Shown here in pieces: positions 9,581-19,422 of a stretch of DNA of 42,294 nucleotides (the stretch's first letter is position 1; the number at the start of each line of letters is the position of its first letter). This DNA is from Emmonsiellopsis sp. PD_33 (lineage: Eukaryota > Ascomycota > Eurotiomycetes > Onygenales > Ajellomycetaceae). The DNA is taken from positions 1 to 42,294 of the forward strand of contig JANTQF010000309.1 of NCBI GenBank assembly GCA_032988165.1. The letters run 5' to 3'. A model generated the notes under the pieces. That model was given only the letters and a program-made list of their open reading frames with translations. It did not search any database and was not told the origin of the DNA. A program made the translations under genes and the position numbers.

Positions 9581-10232
9581 ATGGATAACTTCTACTATAT
9601 CATCATAGCAATTGTCATCATCTTCATATTCGGCCCAGTAAGTCATTTCACTTCAATCTATTACCCCACCATAGCCTCCCTGGTAATGTTGGTCGAAGAG
9701 CGCGATATAAACTTGAACCTGTCTGCCGACAAATAGCTGATTTAAAACAACATGCTAACGGATACTCACTTTTTATAACTAGGCCCTCTTCGCAGACCGC
9801 TCGCCCATCCCAGAGACATCCGGCAACATCCATAAAATCAGCGAATCCTCCCAGCTCAATGCCCTCTTATCTACCACACGCTATGTCGTGGTCGACTTTT
9901 ACGCCGACTGGTGTCCTCCCTGCCGTGCCATTGCCCCGGTCTTTTCCAAACTAGCCGACGAGTACGCTTCCAAGAGCGGCCCGCGCCAACTCGCTTTTGC
10001 CAAGGTCAATGTCGATTCTGTCAAAGATGTTGCGCATCGGTATAATGTTACTGCCATGCCGACCTTTGTGGTTTTTAAAGATGGGAAGCCGAGCCCGGTT
10101 GTGGTGCGAGGTGATAAGCAGGGCGCGTCTGCGAGGGTAGCTGGGGATGGGCTGGTTGAAAGGATTCAAGGCGCGAATGTAGCGTTGCTGAGAAGTGTGG
10201 TGCGCTCGTTGGCCGAGGAGGTACAGGGCTAG
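9581..10232 (+). CDS. Membrane-anchored thioredoxin-like protein, 168 aa
   Basis: Exons 9581-9637 and 9783-10232 (phase 0, GTAAGT donor). Exon 1 encodes 19 residues that are almost entirely a hydrophobic helix (YYIIIAIVIIFIFGP), so the protein has an N-terminal signal anchor. The rest is a complete thioredoxin fold: VVVDFYADWCPPC (redox cysteines 63 and 66), KVNVDSVKDVAHRYNVTAMPTFVVFKDG with the cis-proline, and a C-terminal helix. The active site is WCPPC rather than the usual WCGPC, which should alter redox potential or partner choice. Without exon 1 the remaining frame has no suitable start near the domain, and the splice restores a natural N-terminus. Expected role: thiol-disulfide exchange at a membrane surface; which membrane cannot be told from sequence. 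Confidence 0.85.
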
Positions 10233-10746
10233 TTGATTTGGGAGCTTTGGTCTGTATATAAGGAGAGGCTTACAGAGAATCTTCTGCTGGGACCCTTGAA
10301 CATTTAAATAACTGTATAGAGTCGTCAAATCAATGTCTAAGATGTGCCTTCGACCCCCCTCCCGTTGGTTGACACTCTCCCACTCCTCCAAACCTCGCTG
10401 TTGACTTTCCCGAACCCCACGAGCGAAGTCCTTTTCCTCGACCCCGTCGATAATCCTGGAAATTCCCGATCCTAGAAAACTGACGCCGGGTGGCGCACTA
10501 TCTGAACGCTCTGACCGCCGCTATTTATGTGTTCGAGCTCCGATCCTCCATCTCACCGTCTTTCGCTTTCAGATCTATAAATAGCGGTTGAACTCACCTT
10601 CTCAGACAGTTGAATTAATCGAACATCTCCTCCTCTCTTCGTCCGCTCCGATCTCTCATAAAAATACCGAAACCATCAAACTTCATAACCATCAGCCTGA
10701 TCTAGTCAAAGCCCCTCGCTGCCCCCCCCGGGTAGACAGCAGCGAC
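10233..10746. other. Intergenic between the thioredoxin and the decayed gene
   Basis: Contains an 11-bp inverted repeat (10518-10528 and 10577-10587, CCGCTATTTAT / ATAAATAGCGG) whose right arm overlaps a TATA element. The rest is a CT-rich leader-like stretch with no coding frame. Confidence 0.5.
10576..10584 (+). promoter_or_regulatory. TATA box upstream of the decayed gene
   Basis: TATAAATAG is a strong TATA match, followed by a pyrimidine-rich stretch and then the first ATG at 10747. It suggests that the core promoter of the broken gene survives. Confidence 0.45.
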
Positions 10747-11523
10747 ATGCCCGACCTTCTACGACGCCCCGACCTTCCCCTCCGCCTGCGCCTCTAGCTC
10801 ATCTTCCACCGATACTGGTCCCAGGTCCATCGTCTTGAATCTCCTCTTCACCTCCGCGGCAGGCGGGCTCGACTGCGACATAATCACCCCCGCCCCTGGC
10901 TGGCCCTCTTGCATCTTTTCATCCCCTATCCAACATGGCATTTCCCTATCCCACACCCTTTATCTCCACAGGAGCTCCTGGGCAACGAGGACCTGATGTT
11001 CCGCCGTCATCATGACCTTGTCAATCTCCCCGCCATCACACTCTGCCGAGCACGGGATATCCCTCTGCGCTCCCTCTACGGGCTCCTTGAATCCATGCTA
11101 TCCGGCGAGTACAGTCCAATGGGCCAGGAGACTGGGTATTTCTGGTACCAGCGCTCCTGGTTGCTAGTTAGAGCGCATCCTAGACCCGGCAGATCTAGAT
11201 CCTATCCGCTATGCGGTTCTTGCTAGCCTGGTTGGGGAGCCGGTTACGGCTTTTAACTGGCGGCTGAGTCTGGGACTGGGACGGAACGGAAAACACATCT
11301 TCCGTGAATATTCTGCGGATCCTTATTTACCCGCCCTACGAGCCTGTTAGAGGGCCTGTATGGGACGAGGGATGTGCCCCCGGTTCCTCGGGCGAGTTTG
11401 GATGGATTGCCGTCTGAGTTTGTAAGGAATGGGTGTCAGCTTGTTCTTGAGGGAAAGGGGGTTAGTGACACTTTTGGGAAAGGGAATATTGTCACGAATG
11501 TTGGGTGGCTACATACTATATGA
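10747..11523 (+). pseudogene. Decayed protein-coding gene, product unrecognised
   Basis: A protein-like reading runs through this region but changes frame. From 10972, after a good acceptor (CTCCACAG), the frame reads ELLGNEDLMFRRHHDLVNL...GYFWYQRSW to about 11170. It then continues one base later as ERILDPADLDPIRYAVLASLV to about 11330, and returns to the first frame as GLYGTRDVPPVPRASLDGLP through a TGA at 11521-11523. The two shifts compensate, which points to small indels (or sequencing errors) rather than chance. 10748-10960 has a strongly C-ending frame that may be the former N-terminus, but no ATG and no clear donor join it. I do not recognise the family. Confidence 0.55.
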
Positions 11524-12070
11524 GTGAGTGGGGATGCAGACCATTCTATTGAACAAGTTTCTATTGTTGTTGTTCAAGTGTAGGTAGGTTAGGGGACGTT
11601 CACTATGAATGGAATGATGCACATGGACAAATCTTTCCACTGCTCAGCTTATTATCTGATGCATCAGATCTCGTAACCATCATCTGTTGAATATATCTCC
11701 TCGCCATACAATTTTCACCATACACGATGGCAATGGTGACCATAACATTTTTGTCAGGAGTGACATCAAAGCTATTGACATTTAGCTTCTAAATATACTC
11801 CTTATCCAACTCTTTTGTTAGTAGGGTTCTGGTTCCATGGAGGACAATACATGTAGATAATCTCCGGTTTTGGTATCCATCCATTTTTTCTATATATATA
11901 GAGACAGAAATTCTGTACTCCTAGACAAGGAGGCGGAAAAGGGAAAGAAATGGGAAAAATAAACGGGAACTGCAAGTGAGATACTCCCTATGTCCACAAA
12001 TTTATCACCCAAAAGGCCCTCAGGCCTGAAAGAAAATTATACGTCAGCCACATTCTCAAAAATGAGGAAC
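11524..12070. other. Intergenic, convergent 3' flanks
   Basis: AT-rich sequence between the decayed + strand gene and the 3' end of the - strand phosphatase gene. No coding frame or RNA gene seen. Confidence 0.55.
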
Positions 12071-14032
12071 CTAATAGCCAGAAAGATCATCTCCCTCTGC
12101 AAACATCCCCTTATCCAAATTCTGCCCACACTCCGCCTGCCAGTTGCGCGGCGTAAATTTATCCGCAATCTTCTTGAACGCCTCGAGGGTACAGAACGTG
12201 TCGTCACCAGGGAGATGGTTGCCAGGCTTCGCCGCGCAGCCGGGGATACGGACGGGGCGGTCGTTATACCGGATGCGGACGTAGTGGTTGCGAAGCGGGG
12301 GGAGCTCGGAGACGGAGGTACGCGCGGTTTCGGAGGGTATTGGGTGTTCTGGCGAAGACTTTCCACCAAATAATTTAGACATTAGAGAGGATGACGGCTT
12401 CTTCTTCGGCGGTAGGCTTTCGGTATCTGGGACACTGAGCTCTTCAAGGATATCACCTGGTTTCGTGGCGTGACGACCGTCCACGTCTTTGAACAACTCG
12501 AAGGCAATGGAGGATGTATATGGTGGCCACTTTTCACCGTCGAATGCTCCCAGGCTGTGGAGCAGCGCGGCTATGGTTGTATCGTGGCAGCCGCTGAGAG
12601 CGAATTTGACGGCCGCGTCAACTTCATTCTTTGTAGAATTTGTGGTTGGCCGCCAGCCACCGTCCACGGAGGCACTGACCATGCGGTCGACGACGTCTCC
12701 AACAAGTGCTCCAATTCCCAGCTTGCGGTACTCATTACTCTCCTTGTATCCAGCAAACCACTCGTCAGTGGCGATCTTGTCGCAGTATTCGCGGGCCTTG
12801 GGATCGTAGAATTCAGAAGGCAGGCGGGTTCCGGGTCCATGTGCCAGGGTGGCATTGATCGTATCCATAATGCCCGAGAGGCGAGGTCGGGAGTCGACAG
12901 CTACGCGGGAGCCCTCAGGCATCCATTTGCTCCAGACAGAATTGAGGTATTCCATTTGTTCGGAGTCGTTCCCTAGAAGGGCAAGTTAGTCTAGGCATAT
13001 GCGCGGTTTATGGGCAGTACGGATGGGATGGTGTGGATATACATCTGTCTGCGGCACGCTGGGCGAAAAGGCGTGCTAGTTGTCGGAACCTATGACAATT
13101 GCTTTCATTTGGGAACAGCGTTTCCTCTGCAGGAGATCGGGCAACGATGGTTGGGCGGGCGAAGTTTGCGGTTCGCGCCTCTGGGGGGTACATGCCCCAG
13201 AAGACTTGTTGGAGGGACTCGAGGGCTCTTGGAATGGGAGTAGTGCGGAGGTACATGTCCTCGGTGCCGGATCTAATGCTGGGCATGAACCCAAGCTGGT
13301 CGATGTACAGGTATCGTAATCGTTGACCCAGAGCATAGGTGGACTGGCGGCCCTCGTCCGTCAATTCTCCTGGATGGCTATTTTAAAGTATAAGCCAGTC
13401 TGCCAGTGGGAAATTCGGGTGGAAATTCGGGACTCGCCAGATGCCTTCAGTCTCTCCCTCTGGACCGACTGCCATCAACGCCTGGTCGTTTTCTCCAAAC
13501 CTCTCCATCCTTCTACGCCATGTGAATCCATCCCAGCTGGACAGATCTTCATTCGAGGCTGCCATAGCTGACAGTCTTCTGGCAACATTGCAGTATGGCC
13601 AATCTGGTCGGGACCAGTCAGTGTGTGAGCGAGCGGGGGAAGGGTGGGAGCTGGGGGATATTACATGGAGCCAGGCCAGCCTACCTATCAATTAGCAAAG
13701 AAAAGAAGGAGAGAGGAGGTCGATTGGGTTATTCATTGTAACGGCATACATGTTGAAAGCGAGCAGACACAGGCGTCCGTTCACCTAGAAGTTGATCCCA
13801 ATATGAATGAGCGGAACGGGCGTGAGAAGACCGGGACGGGTGATGACAGGGAGGAGTTACCATGGCGCAGGAACTAATGCATTGGTAGACATGAGATATC
13901 AGTATATATGGTCTTGAGGTGCGCAGGAGGGAGAAGACTCACGACTTGGACCAATTGCAGCTGGAGGCCCTTGGGATAGAGCTTGTGGAGCTCTTCCTGG
14001 GAATAGGGCTCACGGGGGACGAGGGACGTCAT
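12071..14032 (-). CDS. Histidine acid phosphatase, 518 aa
   Basis: Branch-2 histidine phosphatase that hydrolyses phosphomonoesters through a phosphohistidine intermediate. Exons on the minus strand: 14032-13943, 13873-13861, 13784-13750, 13680-13665, 13603-13438, 13377-13043, 12972-12071. The nucleophile motif FLRHGERTPVSARFQH (His34) is split by an intron after RHG. It is followed by AGLAPYWPYC, made by joining a 16-nt exon, then HPGELTDEGR and, late in the protein, GCHDTT (His348-Asp349, the proton donor pair). Intron 5 (13437-13378) is best read as GC-AG. The last exon carries a Ser/Pro/Lys-rich insert (about 405-445). No signal peptide is evident, which favours an intracellular enzyme of the ACP2/ACP6-like type over secreted phytase (inference). 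The seven-exon frame closes exactly. Confidence 0.88.
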
Positions 14033-15936
14033 TGGAGGCGGGAGAGCGAGATAATCACGGACAAGGCGGGCAGATGTAGCTCAAGGCCAAGACAGGGGTG
14101 TGGCGGGGGTTAACAGCGTGGGGAGAGGAGAGGGGAGAGGGGAGTGATATTGAGGTTGATATTGAGGTTGAAGTTGAGGCTGAAGTTGGGGTAGAGAGCG
14201 GTGTTGATGACGTTGAGAATTAGTTAGGGTGGCCAGCGCGCATTCCAGCAACATGATTGAATGGGAATATGGATAGCAGATAAGGACTCGTTGCCATTGT
14301 GATTATGTGTCTGAACATCTGTTTCTCGTTTCAAACCGCGAGGGGCTATGTATTTGTTGCTTTTATTGTAGTTGCAGTGGCTTCATATCCAGGCTGCAGA
14401 TAGATGGTGAAATGCATGACGTCGAATATACAGAAACCAGACAGCATCACCCAGTAGACACCGGCCATAAACAGCCATCCAGACATCGAACAGCGCATAA
14501 ACCGCCCTGGTGTGGCTGTCTTCCCCGTCGACACCCCTATCCATGCTGCCATTTTGCATGGGCCCCGCCTCGTCTCGTCAACCTCAACCTCAACCCAACT
14601 TCTCCTCACCACCAGCCTCATCTCGTCCACAACCTCCCTCGACTCTCCCCATAGGTGCTGGCTTTCCTGTCTGCTCCCGTACCGCGATTTCGACTGTCAG
14701 CCATTGTCCATCCACACGCTCCCCAGGTTGCGCAGACGTTGGCTTGTCCCAGCGCTCCGTCTGCCGCCATATCAGCTTCCAGGCCCGGCCAGCTTGCCTT
14801 GGGCCCTTTTCCATTGCCAGCCCGCCCTCCCATTCGTCTGGCCCGAGTCTGGTGGAAAGCAACAAAGACTTGCAAAGGCCGCTGCGGCAAACCAATTATC
14901 GACGGAATCAGACACCTCTGAGTCTCTGACAGCTCGAGCGTGCCCAATTATAGCCGTTGCATCCCCTCCGTCGCTACAGACCCTGGCATTGCGCTTCTTG
15001 CCGGTTTAATTATCAACTGCGGTGGTCTCTCCTAAGAGTCTTAACCTGCTCCTGTTGCGGCGCCAGAGCCGTCAACGCCTTCTTTGCATCTAGAGTCCGG
15101 AGGGTATGGAAGCTCCCTCTCTCTCGCCTCTCCCCCACCCCTCTAGAGTCTCGGCACTGACGGAATCATGGCCGCTTCCGTAATGTGTCTATTATAGCCG
15201 CATCCGTTCTCCAGACAAGCCCGAGCAGAGCATATAACAGCATTTTATTCTTGCGGTCAGCCTCGGCGCACATTCAGATGGAGGTAAGGTCACCGCTTCT
15301 TCTTACTCCTCGCCCGGTCGTGTCCCTTTCCCCTTTGGAGCCCCCTCTGGATGATGTGTAGCCACACACACCTGGCAATTTCTGTGCGCACCTCATAACA
15401 CTATGCGGAGTATTTTCGGGCTTCTGAAACATCTATTATATGTTATCGTTGGTTCCGCCCCAATCTCGCACACCGACATGGGTCGTATCACAACAAACCC
15501 TGGTTTCCCAGTTGAAACGATTTACTTTATCTCTTTCAAATCCTTGTCGCAAGCTTTTTGTTTCTTGACTTTAAATTTCTTGATTCCATCGGCTGTTTCA
15601 AACTTTCGTTTGATTTTGAAGCTTTCACATTTCTTGCTCGGCCCCTCAAGACTTTTGCTTTATTCTTTCCCGCTCGTTCAGTTGGATGTCAAGTTGTGGG
15701 CGTTCCATCTCGATCCTTCCCTCCACTTCCTTGCATTGTCATGATGTCTTCAGTTGCGGAGAATATGGCGGGGCAGATTCATTATCAACAATGATTGATA
15801 TCTGTTTCTCGTCCCGAGCGGCCCACGGCTGCCAATTTGTGACAAAGCGCGCCTGGAACTCCTATTACTGGGCGCCAGGACCTACAATTCAAACTTTTCG
15901 CTTTATCAGCGATTAGGAAGGGTTATAGCGCTGTGT
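14033..15936. other. 1.9-kb divergent intergenic region, phosphatase / Gtr2
   Basis: Holds both promoters. The 14500-15010 section is C-rich on the + strand and stays open in more than one frame, but the translations are Ser/Pro/Leu-rich without motifs, so I read this as compositional. 15400-15740 is T/C-rich and is probably promoter or 5' leader of the downstream gene. No conserved gene is seen. Confidence 0.5.
14145..14192. repeat. Four tandem 12-bp units
   Basis: Units TGATATTGAGGT (14145-14156 and 14157-14168), TGAAGTTGAGGC (14169-14180) and TGAAGTTGGGGT (14181-14192). A G/A-only tract (14119-14144) precedes them. Both lie just upstream of the phosphatase ATG, so on the transcribed strand they form CT-rich leader or promoter sequence. 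Confidence 0.7.
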
Positions 15937-17331
15937 ATGAAAAGCGATTTGCTTCCTGCCCCTGAACCTCTTGTCGCGATTGATCGTGAAATACCCCACT
16001 GCGCGATGTCTATGCCGCAACGCCATTACCTGGTCGAACCAGGACAGGACCGATTTGTTTATTCTGATAGCACAATTTTGCATGGAAGTCCACCTGTTAT
16101 AAGGACCAGAGCACAGCTAAGCCTCGAGGAAAATTTGCAGGGCACAAACAACCTACACCCCCCCAACCCTCAGCCTCAAAGCAGGTCCGGGCAGCTATCG
16201 AGTAGCAAGTTCCGTGACACGAAGCCCCGGCTATTGCTGATGGGACTACGTCGGTAAGTGTAGAACGCAGTCTTCAGGAAGTACGGCATTGCTGATGGTA
16301 CTACAAGGAGCGGGAAATCCTCCATATCGAGCGTTGTATTCCACAAAATGCCTCCAACAGAAACGTTATTCCTCGAATCGACCACCCGTATCCAAAAGGA
16401 TTCGATACAGTCTGTGCTCCCCACCGTTCAATTAATCGTGCATATTTAATGATTCTTTGCAGTTCATTTATGGATTTCCAAGTCTGGGACTTCCCCGGGC
16501 AACTGGAATATCTCGAACCGTCATTCGACCTCGAAGATATTTTCGGCACCTTGGGCGCATTAGTCTGGGTGATTGATGCTCAAGATGACTATCTGGAGGC
16601 TGTCTCACGGCTAAATCGGACTATCCTCCTAGTCCAACAATACTACCCAAACATCAACATCGAAGTCTTTATCCACAAAGTAGACGGGCTATCCGAGGAA
16701 TTCCGCTCCGACACCTTCCAAGACATCGTGCAGCTCATCTCCGACGAACTTAGTGATGCAGGCTACGAAAACGCCCCAGTCCACTACTACCTCACCTCGA
16801 TATACGACTACTCCGTCTTCGAAGCGTTCAGCAAAGTTATCCAAAAACTCATCCCGCAGCTCTCCACGCTGGAGAACCTCATCAATATCCTCGCTAACAA
16901 CTCCGGCATGGAAAAGACATACCTGTTCGACGTGCTGAGCAAGATATATATTGCCTCCGACACGCGGCCGGTGGATATGGCCTGCTATGAGATGTGCTCT
17001 GATTACATTGATGTTATCGTTGATGTGAGCGAGCTGTATTCCTGGGACCATCCGCAGCGGAAGCCAAAGGGCCCGCAAATACCCGAGGCAGAGAGCCATG
17101 TGATATTGCATGATAGGAGTATGATCCATCTGATGGAGATGAATAAGTATGTTGTCTCCTATAGTTTTTCGCGTTACCTACTAAATAATGTTACCCAGAT
17201 ACCTATGCCTTGTATCGGTAATCAAAAACGCCGACGCAAAGGATAAAAAGGGCCTTATCGACATGAACTGCCGGACCTTCCAGGATGCGCTGAATGAAGT
17301 ATTCTCTCGGAACTGGGAGCACGAGGCATGA
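15937..17331 (+). CDS. gtr2: Rag-type GTPase Gtr2 (RagC/D orthologue), 411 aa
   Basis: Subunit of the Gtr1-Gtr2 heterodimer of the EGO/Ragulator system that signals amino-acid sufficiency to TORC1 at the vacuole. Exons: 15937-16253, 16308-16409, 16463-17146, 17199-17331. The P-loop is GLRRSGKSS (103-111), split by intron 1, with SISSVVFHKMPPTETLFLEST as the switch region. Then come SFMDFQVWDFPGQ (G3, with the RagC-type DFPGQ), GALVWVIDAQDDY and FIHKVDG (G4). The C-terminal roadblock-type domain ends in LIDMNCRTFQDALNEVF. Residues 1-95 are a low-complexity extension; an ATG at 16006 is a possible alternative start. Family assignment is firm; the exact start is less certain. Confidence 0.93.
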
Positions 17332-17899
17332 CTGAATCGGGGCGAATGAAGCATGGGGAGGCTTAAAATATAACTTGGCTGGCGCTATTGTTTACTGGGA
17401 GTATGGTCAGTTGGGGAAATGGAAATGCTATATACCTTTACTGCGGCTTGATTTTTTGAGTTGGCCATGTTCTCCTATGCATGCCTCTGTTCTAATGTAT
17501 GTACATGACATGGCGCCGTGTCCAAGCCGTCCTTGATGTAAATATATGAAACAACATGATGAACTAGAAACTGAAACCAGGCCGCCACTGCCATTGTTTA
17601 CATCCATGCTGAACCAACTATCTGTCGGGAATAATAAATAGTAAACACAATATCGTGGTTGCGCCATGACGTAAATATTTAGCTGGGGTTGACAAATTTA
17701 GGCGAGGAACTGGCCATGTGTTGCTTAACGACATCCAACATCGACATCGACATCGACCTCCATCTGCGCCGACAACGCATTTGCAGGCACCAATCCCCAG
17801 CCGGCGCACAGATTTCCGGGATCGTCCCAATTGACCGCATTGTGCCATTCACCCTCCTCGCATCCTAACCAGGAAGCGCACCGGACCACGCAGCCAGAC
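17332..17899. other. Intergenic between Gtr2 and the cytochrome b5-like gene
   Basis: 3' flank of Gtr2, then promoter and leader of the next gene. The frame of the downstream gene is open upstream of its ATG from 17831 but has no earlier ATG. Nothing else supported. Confidence 0.55.
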
Positions 17900-18798
17900 A
17901 TGCCCTCCGTGCGCCAACGGCCTGGCAAAGGCGCCACGGCGTCCTCAAAGAAGCAGCAAAAGCCAGAAGAAGAGCTCTCCGCCACGTCATCCTCAGCAGA
18001 AAGCGAAAGCGAAAGCGAAAGCGCCAGCGCCAACGAAGAATCCGCCAACCCGCGCGTCCTCAGCATCCTCGACGTACTACGCATCATCTTCCTGCTCTTC
18101 CTCTCCTCCTCCGCCCTCTCCTACTACGTCACCACCAACTCTTTCCTCTGGGGCTACAAGCCGTGGTTCACCAAGTGGCCGGCCGTCGTGAGCTATTTCG
18201 TATGCATTTCTGACATCACACATCACATATCACTTAAATTAATATTAACATATGTTCCATCCAGCGCGGCCCCATAACCCTCACACCATCCCAACTATCC
18301 CTCTACAACGGCACCGACCCATCCCTCCCCATCTACCTCGCCATCAACGGCACCATCTTCGACGTCTCCGCCAGCCCGCACACCTACGGGCCCGGCGGCA
18401 GCTACAGCCACTTCGCCGGCTGCGACGCCACGCGCGCCTTTGTCACGGGCTGCTTCAAGGACGACAAGACGCCTGACCTGCGCGGGGTGGAGGAGATGTT
18501 CATGCCTGTTGAAGACGATGGGGAGAATCCGGTTGAGCGGGCGTTGAGTGGTGGGGAGAAGAAGGTTAGGAGGGAGAGGGAGGGCAGGGAGGCGAGGGAG
18601 AAGGTGCAGAAGCAGGTGGCGCATTGGGTTGGGTTTTTTGGTGGGCATGAGAAGTATTTTGAGGTTGGGAGGGTGGTGGGGGGGCCCGGGGTGGAGGGGA
18701 GGGGGGAGGAGAGGAGGGAGTTGTGTGAGTATGCGGCGAAGATGAGGCCGAAACGGTCGAGGATTAATGAGCAGATGGCGAAGGGGGGAGGGAAGTGA
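17900..18798 (+). CDS. Membrane-anchored cytochrome b5-like (MAPR-type) haem-binding protein, 277 aa
   Basis: Exons 17900-18199 and 18265-18798 (phase 0). Residues 1-50 are polar, with a SESESESAS repeat. A transmembrane helix lies at about 58-76 (LRIIFLLFLSSSALSYYV). It is followed by a cytochrome b5-like haem/steroid-binding domain: SLPIYLAINGTIFDVS, then TYGPGGSYSHFAGCDATRAF. Tyr141 and Tyr147 occupy the positions of the haem-contacting tyrosines of membrane-associated progesterone receptor proteins (PGRMC1/Dap1 type). The C-terminal third is Arg/Glu-rich and probably helical, ending in a Lys/Gly tail. The likely location is the ER or another endomembrane, where relatives support cytochrome P450 and sterol metabolism (family knowledge; the partner here is unknown). 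Confidence 0.85.
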
Positions 18799-19422
18799 GG
18801 GGGATAGGTGGATAGGTGTCCTGCTGTGGGCTGGTTTTTGTTGGGAGTGGCTTTTTATTTTTGGTTTGTATATATTTTACGTAGATTTTGGCCTTGGAAC
18901 CTGATTGGGATGTTTTGGATATTTAGGGGATATATTTTGATTGTTTGGTTTCCATCTGGCGTTTATGATTCCCCAATATTTTCAGTCGAGGTTCAAGTCC
19001 CGAGTATCATTTAAAGCAGGCGTCCAGATTCATGGAATGCGGATACGTGACATACAGATTCGGCTGGATTGCGATCTGCCTAACAATGACATGCCCATCA
19101 CAAATTGGAATGCAAATCAAAGGCCGCAGGATATCATACATCCTCCTGTTCTTCTTTTTCCGTCCACACCACCAACCCGCATCAGGAAGTTTTGACAATT
19201 TTTCATTTTGGATGGGAATCTTGCACCCGCCATGCGGAATTATGTTTCGATTTTCATATTCATCTACCCATGACGATGATAAAAAAATGCATGACAAAAC
19301 AAACCCAGCACGGGAAGCGAAAAAAAAAAATAATTGAGGAAGGAGGAAATCAGAACACCGCTTTGACGAACGCAGAAACCCGGGGAACGGAAGACGAGGA
19401 AACGTGAATGGTTGGAAATCGT
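18799..19422. other. Intergenic between convergent genes
   Basis: 3' flanks of the cytochrome b5-like gene (+) and eS25 (-). AT-rich with short A runs near 19287 and 19320-19330. No coding frame supported. Confidence 0.55.

Noticed and set aside
11160..11185. A 24-nt GT...AG intron to explain the first frame change of the decayed gene
   Set aside because: Far shorter than any intron in this window (50 nt or more) and lacks a branch point.
14510..15009. Overlapping open frames of up to 165 codons on the + strand
   Set aside because: Explained by the C-rich composition; translations are Ser/Pro/Leu-rich with no recognisable domain and no convincing gene structure.
18985..19012. GGTTCAAGTCC, resembling a tRNA B box
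   Set aside because: The flanks do not form a T stem and no acceptor or anticodon arm can be drawn around it.
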